64,000 nucleotides of DNA from Fibrobacter succinogenes. GTDB taxonomy: Bacteria > Fibrobacterota > Fibrobacteria > Fibrobacterales > Fibrobacteraceae. The notes beneath the pieces are model-generated. The model was not told where the DNA came from and did no database searches. It worked only from the letters and a program-made list of their open reading frames with translations. The position numbers and the translations under genes are program-made. Location: contig NZ_CACZDK010000005.1 in NCBI RefSeq assembly GCF_902779965.1, forward strand, positions 1-64,000, in the 5' to 3' direction. Shown piece after piece: positions 55,201 through 63,186 of this stretch. Within the stretch, counting starts at the first letter, position 1, and each line of letters begins with the position of its first letter.

Positions 55201-56145
55201 AGCAACTCCGATATCATTCCTATCGTGGGCGACTCCATACGTATCAAGCCGCCTTCCGAAGGCGGACTCGCAGTCGATCTCGTCGGCATCCCGGCTCACG
55301 ACAAGAACCCGTGGGTACGCATCACCGGCGAACAACGCATTACCGTAACAAGCCCGGCCGTCGTCACCATGGACAAGAACTCGCCGAACTTCGACAAAAC
55401 TCGTAAAATCGTCAGCAGCGATTCCGCAACTGTCCCCATCCTCGTACATAGCGATAAACCGCTTACGGCAAATCAGGTCGGCGAAATTTACGGCACCCAA
55501 GGTCATTACCTCGGCGACATGAACTTATCCGAACTTGTCGAAAACGAAATCAGCGAAATTGCAAAAGTTGTAAAAACAAGCACAGTCTTCGAAGACAAGG
55601 AAGCCGTGAAGATTGGAAGCCCGGCAACCACCATTACACTTGAAACGATCATTTCCATGCTGGATCGCAAGGAAATTTCGTACAAGGATGCAAAGGAACG
55701 GTTCGGTGTAAACGATGTCATTCTCAACGCCTATGACAACGGGCTACTGAACAAGGACAACCTGCACAACTACACGCACGGTACACCCGAAGACATCAAG
55801 ACCATCGCCGAATCCATGGCCGACAAAACCGAATTCAGCTACAAGACGATTTATTACTCTAGCCTCGGACATTTCGTCAACAGCGACAATGGTCAAATCG
55901 CCTGTAACGACGATATTTTCAAGACGGATGGCGCCAAGAACTGCCTCGGAAACGAAGACCACCTCTATCTCGCCTGGAACATGCGCTCGAAAAAGGGCCG
56001 CCTCGTCGGCACAGGCGTGTACATAGCCCGCCTTGAAATCCGCCTCATCGTGAACGGCAAGAGAATCACCAAGCGCACACAGGACTTCCTCTGGGGATTC
56101 CGCCACCCCAACATTCCAATTGAAGATTTTGGCATAAAAAAGTAA
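52237..56145 (+). CDS. Fibro-slime domain surface protein 1
   Basis: 1302 residues. Signal peptide (VLVCLALFGACAFAQ). A beta-rich N-terminal region (RFLTPWTNTNAIMFLNG) leads to the fibro-slime domain TIGR02148 (~430-535; FEFNGDDDVWVFINNKLVVD, then IGGLHKKV, YPFHIFYAERKRTQSNFMMR), a PA14-like fold also found in Dictyostelium spore-coat proteins. Then Ig-like regions with a calcium-type motif (DRNGDGRGDSVW, ~812) and a C-terminal module (LAWNMRSKKGRLVGTGVYIA, then TQDFLWGFRH) resembling a FlgD-type Ig domain, maybe an export or anchoring signal. Fibro-slime proteins of F. succinogenes have been linked to outer membrane and cellulose adhesion. Ribosome-binding site AGGAG; terminator at 56167; paralogue follows. 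Confidence 0.92.
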   Translation: MRISGLISKVLVCLALFGACAFAQTVAIAHIIYDGNVLFYADNESNFVYKSLEKGDDGTYTIEFTDERLANGKKDVRHLQFGVGCSGNTCHTDLSPDNKPLLGTLFPKYRENSIQDGKYIYDKEEVWIVINDDKTLTISDTKPTVAVKPKKHIRFLTPWTNTNAIMFLNGMENYMSPVGSPYCGWFESMVTKPADSAWVYFKQTIGTTFVGAEGTVEGDSALAPILLDSALAVSDTIWIVAYQYGTPEIHVDYPGVLGECLPKILPVMMFDWYDGSMNSDGSKNGLSYGEGGAGRTGFDIRGVPMFGTGTSEDFGQDGCKGEPMTGMVEKQLGANGVPVMAKNFPDNCKNASHLNNWFLPEVVAEKDGKQYTNVTCRDLELTLTNDGFWLGQKDDESPEHGLFLLDDFRWLDSAQTVENPHYDSLSGGKDAPGYHNYGFTMKIQAEFVYVKGQYFEFNGDDDVWVFINNKLVVDIGGLHKKVKRSVNLDDLGLTPGETYPFHIFYAERKRTQSNFMMRTSIDLKVESSMLLTNLSTDTTIIKKEVWQTIREKTLACDFSSNSEQKRTERGPSNFTLFGKSLPMTGVALGKLDTAYYGGITITNDYTMLTINTTTIARMQTLPPGTYYVRVALKNNPKEYKDVYFTVPPTELPNIAFANIIDSSYCFIADIVKRDTLCLDKYWKPLGSEANRDISSDSLPINMNKNEKLWAGRIYPINVSYVEDWARSYSGMTVQVSTNNPKLIPCDSLGSPLPNSEFVLIEGKNTFYVKATGAVDNGTITISSTVAKNKSVNWTNINIAEPPVPQIETAFIYDRNGDGRGDSVWISFNKPLGGNSVLNAISFTFGLTHYEITNVSYAEGARELSLTAEGDGFGTAISTGGAQEPYAGKITALYTYTNPEDHTISHFSVDGVLSDAIGPIIMAAEISYTDDGKTMLSLTFSEGVTAATASSNLFNYRSYGSGSLSTIVQEADYIVTSPANRWKLIFSKKSNSDIIPIVGDSIRIKPPSEGGLAVDLVGIPAHDKNPWVRITGEQRITVTSPAVVTMDKNSPNFDKTRKIVSSDSATVPILVHSDKPLTANQVGEIYGTQGHYLGDMNLSELVENEISEIAKVVKTSTVFEDKEAVKIGSPATTITLETIISMLDRKEISYKDAKERFGVNDVILNAYDNGLLNKDNLHNYTHGTPEDIKTIAESMADKTEFSYKTIYYSSLGHFVNSDNGQIACNDDIFKTDGAKNCLGNEDHLYLAWNMRSKKGRLVGTGVYIARLEIRLIVNGKRITKRTQDFLWGFRHPNIPIEDFGIKK

Positions 56146-56166
56146 TTTTGAAATCTGCTAATTTTA

Positions 56167-56200
56167 CCCTCGGATCTTGATTCCGAGGGCTTTTTTTTTT
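56167..56200 (+). terminator. Terminator between fibro-slime genes
   Basis: CCCTCGGA (56167-56174) and TCCGAGGG (56182-56189) followed by C and ten T. Confidence 0.9.
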
Positions 56201-56352
56201 GAAAAAACGGAACTTTTCCCCCTCGCAAAGTATTCTCTACACAAGCGTTGCTGTAATCGCAATTTATTTTACAAATTCATAAAAAAAAATTGATATGAAT
56301 CACAATATTAAATGTATTTTCATAAGGAATAACAGTATTCAGGGAGTCGTGG

Positions 56353-59300
56353 ATGCGGTGTAAAAACATGATCTTTAGTGTATTTTTAATACTCTTATGT
56401 GCAGTCATTCCGTCAATGGCTGCAGAATATCCTATTCATATATTAAGTCGTCCCAACACTTACGACGCTCTATCCATGACCATAGGCAATGGTGTTGGAG
56501 CAACATGTATAGCACTAACCCCTAACGCAGACGGCTCGTTTGACACGCAGCAAAACGTAACGAACAACCAAAGAATCTACTTTTACAGCAACGAAAGATG
56601 CACCGGCAGAGCATTAGGCAACGTCACTGTACGTCTTAATTCTGACGTTATTAAAATCAATATCACCATTAACAATACTAGAACAAACGCATCCGTAACC
56701 GCTGCCTACGAGAACGCTCCCAAAAAGACAATCCGCTTCTTTGTCCCCTGGACTAACACGAACGCCATCCTCTATGTCGCTGGCGGCAAATCTGATACGA
56801 TGACCACCATCAAGAACTTCTGCGGATGGTTCGAAGCCAAAGTCACTCCGCCCGAAGGATCTTTCCAAGTCTACTTCAAGCAGACTCTCGGCTATGAATA
56901 CGTCACCGACATTCATAATTCCATCAAGATAACGCCAATTGAACAATCGACTTTACTCTCGCTCGATGAAGCCGCTGCCCAAGCAGACACCATCTGGGTC
57001 AAGGCAGGCAAGGATATCGGGGCAGCAACAACGATTTACACCAAGTACCCGGGCGTTTTAGGCGATTGCCCCACCAAGACACTCCCTGTAATGATGTTTG
57101 ACTGGCTCCATGGTACAAACGGCGATGGCGACGATGAAGGCTCAAATGGCGACCCGGCAAATGGCGTGAGCGCGGACTTCGGTTCCAGCGGATGCGCACA
57201 CCATACCAGAGGAATGGTTCAAGAAATGCTTGGCCCCAATGGCGTACCCATACCTGCCGACCCTTTCCCAGAAGATTGCAAGATTACAACACATCTCGCT
57301 CAATGGTTCTTGCCAGAAGTCATCACAACTAAGAACGGCGTTCCCTATACTAACGCCACCTGCCGTTCCATTGAATTGAGTCTCCAGAATGACGGTCTCT
57401 GGCTCGGCCAAAAAGACGACAATAGCACCGAAGGAGGCTTATTCCTCCTCGATGACTTCGAATACCTTGATGCCGAAAAGACAATACCGAACCCCTACTT
57501 CGACAATATTTCGGGAAGAGGCAAGAGACATAATTACGGCTTTACCATGAAAATCCAGGCCACGTTCGAATACATTCCGGGCCAGTACTTTGAATTCAAC
57601 GGTGACGATGACGTGTGGGTGTTCATCAATAACCGTCTCGTCGTAGATATCGGTGGCCAGCATACAAAAGTCTTTGGTGCAGTGAATCTCGACACGCTCG
57701 GGCTTCAAGAAGGCAAGAACTATCCGTTCCATATCTTCTATGCCGAACGCCATACAACCCAGTCCAACTTTATGATGAGAACGTCCATCGACCTGAAGAC
57801 CGAAGCAAGTATCCTCGCCAAAGACATGTCCGATGCAGGACTTATCAATTACGAAATATTCCAGCGCATTAGCAAGCAAGCCCTTTCTTGCGATTTCTCT
57901 GGAACAACAACGGTAGATACCGTAGCTGCCCCGTCTAACTTTACCTTGTTCGGTAGCGGAGCATATGCCGAGGGCGTCCCTCTGGATAGCGTTGGCGTTT
58001 GGTTTGGCGGCATTGTCATCAAGCCGGGCTACACCGGGTTCACCATCGATACGGCACAAATCAAGTCGAAGAGAGCTCTCCCACCGGGAACCTATCAATT
58101 ACGTTTCTCATTGCAGAAAGATGAATCCCAGTATGACGAAATCACATTTGTCATAGACAAGTACGCAGCACTCCCCATTGTCTATGCCCGCGTCGATAAC
58201 CAAAATCAATGGAGATCCCTTGGAGCGGAAGTCGATGGCACTGTCGATACACTCGGCAAATGGGTGAACACGCGTTACCCTGTAAATATTATGCTCGATG
58301 ATGGAGCTGCTTTTGACGACATGGTTTATGTTATCACGAACAACCCTGCTGTAATTCCCTGCGATGAAAACGGAACTCCCATCACGGCAATTACGCTCAA
58401 GAACGGCAAGGCGACATTCTACGTCAAGGCAACCGCACCAGTTCAAGGAATCAAGATTATCGTCTCTAGCGCAGACGAATCGCAAAAAGCAGTTTGGAAG
58501 AACATCTCATTCATGGAACCGCCTGTACCACAAGTCGTTTTCGCCTGCATATTCGACAGGGATGGCGATGGACGTGGCGATAGCGTTTATGCAAAGCTCA
58601 GTAAACCATATGGGAACACTCAAGTCAACAACTACGTCAAATTGGATTCCGTTCAACTGGAATTTGGCGAAAAGTTCCCGACGATTCTCGATATAAACGA
58701 CATTAAAACAAGCGCCCATGACAGCACCATGATAATCACTACCGCCGGTGGCTTTGGAGCCGTTCCATTCACAGGTGGTGCTGAATCCATCTATAGCGGA
58801 AAGATTACACCTTTCTGGAAATATCAGGACGCACCAATCAGCCTTACAAGCGATGTGACCGACTCCATTGGCCCAGTCATTACATCTGCAGATATTTCTT
58901 ACAGCAATGACGGTTCTACAGTACTCTTAGTTTCTTTCAGTGAAGGGTTAGATTGCGAAGATGATGTTGCCGCAACGTACTTCACGTATTTCTTCAGGCA
59001 AACAGCTACTGAAAGACAAGATATCGTCCCAGATATTATTGCCAAAGAAAAGAAATTTAGATGGAGACTCATCTTTAGAAGTTCCAACAACGACAAGGAA
59101 AATATCCCGGTCATGGGCGACTCCATCAAGCTGGTTCCCGGCGTTCACATGGACCTTCTCCACAGAAGTACTCCTGTAACGAACCCGTATGTTCGCATCT
59201 CCGGCGAGCAGAAGATTGTTGTCACAAGCGCTCCAGTCGTAACGATTGGCGAATCAGATGTTTCTAGAGAAATTATTACAAGCCCCACACCGACTATTCC

Positions 59301-59982
59301 GAAGATTGTTCCAGCTGACCAATCCAAAACAGCAAAGGAAATCGCAACCGAATACGGAGCGCAAGGCCATTACCTTGGCGACCTGAGCCTTTCAAGCTTA
59401 GTGAAAGACGAAGTCACGAACATTGAAGCCGCCATCAAGAACGCCAACCAAAAAGCAATTGAAAAAGAAGGCAAAAAGCTAACAGATCTCATTGTCGAAA
59501 AAGGTGTTAAAGCCGTAGATAAGGAATATGATCTTGGTAAAGAATTCATGAACGCCTACAGCAACGAAATAATCTCGCTTGAGGATATCAAGGAAATAAC
59601 CAAAGGCAATTCAGCCATAACTGCCAAAATAACGAAGAAACTCGCCGAAGAGACAAAACTGCGCTATCAGACAAAGTATTTCACAAGCCTTGGCATTTTC
59701 GTGAATAGCACTTCGGGTTCATTCAGCTGCATAGATACCAGCAGTAACGTGAACAAGCCGTATAACGGCAACTGCCTTGACAAGGACAACGACGGAAAGA
59801 TATTCCTCGCCTGGAATATGCGTTCCAAGAAAGGAAGGCTCGTCGGCACAGGAGTTTACATTGCAAGACTTACGTATGAAATCAAGATTGGATCCAGAAC
59901 TGTCGTAGACCGCACGCAGGACTTCCTCTGGGGTGTGCGTCACGGCAAGACAAAGGGATTCACCATCGATTTGCGTGAATAA
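56353..59982 (+). CDS. Fibro-slime domain surface protein 2
   Basis: 1209 residues, a paralogue of the preceding gene with the same order: signal peptide (SVFLILLCAVIPSMAAE), N-terminal beta region (RFFVPWTNTNAILYVAG), fibro-slime domain (~395-490; FEFNGDDDVWVFINNRLVVD, AERHTTQSNFMMRTSIDL), Ig-like parts with DRDGDGRGDSVY, a helical stretch (DEVTNIEAAIKNANQKAIEK), and the C-terminal LAWNMRSKKGRLVGTGVYIA/TQDFLWGVRH module. The N-terminal ~120 residues and the helical stretch differ most between the two, while the fibro-slime core and C-terminal module are nearly identical. Ribosome-binding site GGGAG in a leader (GGGAGTCGTGGATG) like that of gene 1. Own terminator at 60004. Role in adhesion inferred from family. 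Confidence 0.92.
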   Translation: MRCKNMIFSVFLILLCAVIPSMAAEYPIHILSRPNTYDALSMTIGNGVGATCIALTPNADGSFDTQQNVTNNQRIYFYSNERCTGRALGNVTVRLNSDVIKINITINNTRTNASVTAAYENAPKKTIRFFVPWTNTNAILYVAGGKSDTMTTIKNFCGWFEAKVTPPEGSFQVYFKQTLGYEYVTDIHNSIKITPIEQSTLLSLDEAAAQADTIWVKAGKDIGAATTIYTKYPGVLGDCPTKTLPVMMFDWLHGTNGDGDDEGSNGDPANGVSADFGSSGCAHHTRGMVQEMLGPNGVPIPADPFPEDCKITTHLAQWFLPEVITTKNGVPYTNATCRSIELSLQNDGLWLGQKDDNSTEGGLFLLDDFEYLDAEKTIPNPYFDNISGRGKRHNYGFTMKIQATFEYIPGQYFEFNGDDDVWVFINNRLVVDIGGQHTKVFGAVNLDTLGLQEGKNYPFHIFYAERHTTQSNFMMRTSIDLKTEASILAKDMSDAGLINYEIFQRISKQALSCDFSGTTTVDTVAAPSNFTLFGSGAYAEGVPLDSVGVWFGGIVIKPGYTGFTIDTAQIKSKRALPPGTYQLRFSLQKDESQYDEITFVIDKYAALPIVYARVDNQNQWRSLGAEVDGTVDTLGKWVNTRYPVNIMLDDGAAFDDMVYVITNNPAVIPCDENGTPITAITLKNGKATFYVKATAPVQGIKIIVSSADESQKAVWKNISFMEPPVPQVVFACIFDRDGDGRGDSVYAKLSKPYGNTQVNNYVKLDSVQLEFGEKFPTILDINDIKTSAHDSTMIITTAGGFGAVPFTGGAESIYSGKITPFWKYQDAPISLTSDVTDSIGPVITSADISYSNDGSTVLLVSFSEGLDCEDDVAATYFTYFFRQTATERQDIVPDIIAKEKKFRWRLIFRSSNNDKENIPVMGDSIKLVPGVHMDLLHRSTPVTNPYVRISGEQKIVVTSAPVVTIGESDVSREIITSPTPTIPKIVPADQSKTAKEIATEYGAQGHYLGDLSLSSLVKDEVTNIEAAIKNANQKAIEKEGKKLTDLIVEKGVKAVDKEYDLGKEFMNAYSNEIISLEDIKEITKGNSAITAKITKKLAEETKLRYQTKYFTSLGIFVNSTSGSFSCIDTSSNVNKPYNGNCLDKDNDGKIFLAWNMRSKKGRLVGTGVYIARLTYEIKIGSRTVVDRTQDFLWGVRHGKTKGFTIDLRE

Positions 59983-60003
59983 GAGCTTTCCCCTCTCTCT
60001 AAA

Positions 60004-60034
60004 GGCGCCTGCTCGCTCGGCAGGCGTCTTTTTT
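60004..60034 (+). terminator. Terminator after fibro-slime gene 2
   Basis: CGCCTGC (60006-60012) and GCAGGCG (60020-60026) followed by TCTTTTTTG. Confidence 0.85.
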
Positions 60035-60061
60035 GTTTAAAATTTTAAGAATAAATGTCAT

Positions 60062-60132
60062 AATGGAGATTCCCGCTCGGTGGCGGGAATGACAAGGGGA
60101 AAAAGCGACCCACGCCTTCGCGGGAATGACAG
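60062..60132. repeat. Dispersed hairpin repeats
   Basis: Two units: GAGATTCCCGCTCGGTGG..CGGGAATGACA and CACGCCTTCGCGGGAATGACA. Same family as 50388-50452. Confidence 0.55.
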
Positions 60133-60135
60133 AGC

Positions 60136-60175
60136 AAAAAAAAGAATCCGTCGGTGATTGCCGGCGAATTCTTTT
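60136..60175 (-). terminator. Terminator of the ribonuclease G gene
   Basis: On the reverse strand AAAAGAATTCGCCGG pairs with CCGACGGATTCTTTT (one mismatch), followed by TTTT. Confidence 0.75.
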
Positions 60176-60221
60176 ACGTTAAACGCGAAAACGTTATCGC
60201 GAGAAGTGCGGGAGCGACAAC

Positions 60222-61757
60222 TTATGCGAAGTTGTACAAATCCGTAATGTCTTCGCCCGACTTGTCGTACATCCAGAACTGGTTTACGTGAGCCGATTCA
60301 TCTTCCACGAGGGAAATCTTGATGTTGTGCTTGTATTCCAGATAGTTGAACATGCGGTTCAAGTCCTTGCAAAGGACATCGACGACCGGAGCGCTCACCA
60401 CGAGGGTTACTTCGCGGAGACGGGCCTTGGTGTGGGCACGTGCAAGCCAGCGGTCAATCATGCCAAGCGTCGATTCCAGCGTGGCAATGCGGCCACTGCC
60501 GTTGCACACGGGGCAGCATTCGGTCTTTTCGGTCATGAGGTTCACGCGGACGCGCTTACGGGTCACTTCCATGAGGCCGAACTGGCTAATCGGAGCCGGG
60601 CTGATCGGAGCCTTGTCGCGGCGGATTGCCTTGCGGAATTCCTGATAGACGGCTTCGCGGTCTTCGTCCGTTTCCATATCGATGAAGTCGATGATGATAA
60701 GACCACCCACATCGCGGAGACGGAGCTGCTTTGCAATTTCGTGGCAAGCATCGAGGTTCGTTTCGAGAATGATCTTGCCCTGGTCCTTGCCGTGGACCTT
60801 CGGACCCGTGTTCACGTCGATGGACACGAGAGCTTCGGTCTGTTCAATGACGAGGTTGCCACCGCGCGGAAGCGGGACCTGGCGCTGCAAAGAGCGAGCG
60901 TAGTCGTTTTCGATCTTGAAGTATTCGAACAAGCTTTCGCTGGAGCTCCAGAGCTTGACCTTGTCGAGCTTATCTGGAGAGAGAACCTTCAGATATTCAC
61001 GAAGGGCAAAGTATTCGTCGCGGTTGTCGATATACACGTAGTCCGTGTTTTCGCCGAAATATTCGCGAACAGTCTGTTCAATGGAATCGGATTCTTCGTA
61101 GATGCAGGTCTCGGGCGGCATGGTTTCGAAGTTGTACTTCGTCTGTTCCCATTTGCTTTCGAGTTCGCGCATCTGCTTGTTGATTTCGAATTCGGATTCG
61201 TTGAGGCCGTTGGTGCGGACAATGTAGCCTACATCGCGACCCTTGAGGCGGCGTACGACCTTCTTGAACTCGCGGCGCTTGACCGGATCGCGTTCACGCT
61301 TGGACACACCGACGAAATTTGTACCGGGCATGCAAACCAAGAAACGACCAGCAAAGCTCAAGTGCGTCGTCAAACGGGCACCCTTAGTGCTAATCGGTTC
61401 CTTGACCACCTGCACCATGATTTCTTGACCTTCCTGGAGAATTTCATCAATCGAAATTTCCTTAGATGCATCGCCTTCGTCATCATCGTCACCATATTCT
61501 CGGCGCAACAATTCGTTGCGGTCCATGGCGTCTTCCTGATGCAAAAAGCCAGCCTTCTCCAGACCAATGTCAATGAATGCCGCCTTGAGTGCGGGAAGCA
61601 CCTTCTGAACGACACCCTTATAAATATTGCCCAGAACTCGATTAGACGAAACACCTTCCACAACCAATTCTGCGAGTTCACCATCTTCCATGATGGCGAT
61701 GCGCTTTTCGTACGGCGTTTTACTAATCAAGATTCCGCGCTTACACTTATTTGCCAT
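60222..61757 (-). CDS. rng: Ribonuclease G (Rne/Rng family)
   Basis: Single-strand endoribonuclease for rRNA maturation and mRNA decay. 511 residues from the start at 61757, which has TAGGAG six bases upstream (a 41-codon in-frame extension to 61877 is unlikely). S1 domain at ~33-125 (LGNIYKGVVQKVLPALKAAF, then IDIG), with an acidic insertion DDDDEGDAS; catalytic Asp residues in VSIDVNTGP and LIIIDFIDM; zinc-link motif CPVCNGSG. It lacks the long C-terminal scaffold of RNase E, so RNase G is the better name. The N-terminus MANKCKRGILISKTPYEKRI is typical. Followed by a terminator at 60136-60175. Confidence 0.95.
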   Translation of the reverse strand: MANKCKRGILISKTPYEKRIAIMEDGELAELVVEGVSSNRVLGNIYKGVVQKVLPALKAAFIDIGLEKAGFLHQEDAMDRNELLRREYGDDDDEGDASKEISIDEILQEGQEIMVQVVKEPISTKGARLTTHLSFAGRFLVCMPGTNFVGVSKRERDPVKRREFKKVVRRLKGRDVGYIVRTNGLNESEFEINKQMRELESKWEQTKYNFETMPPETCIYEESDSIEQTVREYFGENTDYVYIDNRDEYFALREYLKVLSPDKLDKVKLWSSSESLFEYFKIENDYARSLQRQVPLPRGGNLVIEQTEALVSIDVNTGPKVHGKDQGKIILETNLDACHEIAKQLRLRDVGGLIIIDFIDMETDEDREAVYQEFRKAIRRDKAPISPAPISQFGLMEVTRKRVRVNLMTEKTECCPVCNGSGRIATLESTLGMIDRWLARAHTKARLREVTLVVSAPVVDVLCKDLNRMFNYLEYKHNIKISLVEDESAHVNQFWMYDKSGEDITDLYNFA

Positions 61758-62302
61758 TAAAACTCCTAAAGGGTAAAGCAAAACTTGATAGATATCCCCA
61801 AGACCAGTCCAAAAGTATGGACCGTATCCGAGCCTCCAACGTTTCTTGACGGAAAGTACCGCCCGCCTGCATTGCAAGGCCTGGGGACCATAAATATAAC
61901 AAGTAGGAAGTAGGAAGTAGGAAGTAGGAAGTTAAAATGTAGAGAGAAATAGGAAGTAGGACAAATGCGTAGGTCGAGAGTCGCGACAAAACTTGTTTTG
62001 GCATGACCGAGACCAGCATTTGGTACTTGAGCGGAGCGAAAGTACAAGTAGGAAGTTAAAATGTAGAGAGAAATAGGAAGTAGGAGGCTTTAGTTACTAG
62101 TTCTGAGTTACTAGTTACTAGAGCTTAGTTGGCAGAACTTAGAACTTAGTTGGCAGTGGGAAGAGTTTAGAATTTAGGGACGTCATCCTGACACCATAGG
62201 TGGAAGGATCCAGTAAAGTTTTAGTTGGTAGAGCTTAGAGAAAAGCGGCAATGGGCTTGCTCATTGGGAGACAAGTCGACTGGCTAGAATTTTTGTAATT
62301 TC
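61758..62302. repeat. Intergenic region with direct and low-complexity repeats
   Basis: No gene. Four tandem GGAAGTA-type units (61901-61930) lead into a 40-base sequence that occurs twice in direct orientation (61922-61961 and 62046-62085; AAGTAGGAAGTTAAAATG...GGAAGTAGGA). Then TAGTTACTAGTTCTGAGTTAC words (62090-62120), AGAACTTAGTTGGCAG words (62120-62165) and a GTCATCCTGACACC...GGATCCAGTAAAG element (62182-62218). TAGAAT stands 12 bases before the next ATG. Confidence 0.6.
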
Positions 62303-63172
62303 ATGGATATGCTTACCGAAGTCAATCTCAAAGACAAAGATTATCTAAAAGCGTACGAGGAGCAAATCCGAACACTCCCCCTAGACGAGCTGTATGAAGT
62401 TTTAGATATCATCAAACGCGACCCTTCCCGCGAACGCATTGACATTGTCGAAAAAAGAATTCAAGAATTAGAAGGAACAACCTTCGTCGAAAAGAAAAAA
62501 GAGAAATCGCAAATCGAACTACAACCAAACAGTGAAACTCAAGTCAAAAAAGACGAAGCAGAAGAATCAAAGTCTGAGACATTCTACATCAACCAGCCTT
62601 CATCCAATTACAAAGGAACGTTGTCTGAACGGGAATTAGCCGAAGCACGCTTGTTTGCACATTTAGTCGATGAAAAATATAAAAATGCGCCACCACCGCC
62701 TCGCCAACGTACTCCCGTAGATATATTAGTTAACTTGTTCTTTTTCACACTTGTATTTGGCAGCTGGATCTTTATCACTGCAATAGGCGGCTACCACAAT
62801 CAAAAAGGAACGCTTGTATATTACCCTGAACATAGCATTTCGGATTCTATAGCAATCGCTTCATATTTCTGCCTTGTCGGATGTTTTATTTTCGCACGCT
62901 GCTATAAAAAAGAAGGTTCAATAGGTGTAGGCATTGCAGGATTTTTCTGGATTAAATCTTTTTGGGGATTTCTTAAAGGGATTTACCCAGGCTTTTTCGT
63001 AACACCCAATGCATCCTTGTCTCGGATTATATCAATGTCAATCCTTATTTTATCATCGTTGTTCGTTGTCAAAGTTATTACGACCAACGAAAAAAGCTAT
63101 ATGAAAAAAACTTTGCTAATGGTTCTTTTTTGTCTTGCCATTGAACAAGTCGGCTGGCTGGAATATTTATAA
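62303..63172 (+). CDS. Membrane protein with long cytoplasmic N-terminus, unknown
   Basis: 289 residues. The first ~130 are charged, helical and partly coiled-coil-like (LPLDELYEVLDIIKRDPSRE; EKKKEKSQIELQPNSETQVK) with a short Pro run (APPPPRQR); the last ~155 contain about five hydrophobic segments (ILVNLFFFTLVFGSWIFITA, IAIASYFCLVGCFIFARCYK, IISMSILILSSLFVVKVITT). No family recognised. No Shine-Dalgarno sequence. It is convergent with the M23 gene, 14 bases away, without an obvious terminator between them. Confidence 0.6.
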   Translation: MDMLTEVNLKDKDYLKAYEEQIRTLPLDELYEVLDIIKRDPSRERIDIVEKRIQELEGTTFVEKKKEKSQIELQPNSETQVKKDEAEESKSETFYINQPSSNYKGTLSERELAEARLFAHLVDEKYKNAPPPPRQRTPVDILVNLFFFTLVFGSWIFITAIGGYHNQKGTLVYYPEHSISDSIAIASYFCLVGCFIFARCYKKEGSIGVGIAGFFWIKSFWGFLKGIYPGFFVTPNASLSRIISMSILILSSLFVVKVITTNEKSYMKKTLLMVLFCLAIEQVGWLEYL

Positions 63173-63186
63173 CCAACAACTATTGA

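Noticed and set aside
60288-61760. 490-codon open frame on the plus strand opposite rng
   Set aside because: Antisense shadow of a clear RNase G gene.
61901-62165. Possible CRISPR array
   Set aside because: Repeats are short tandem words without regular spacers; only one 40-base unit is repeated, twice.
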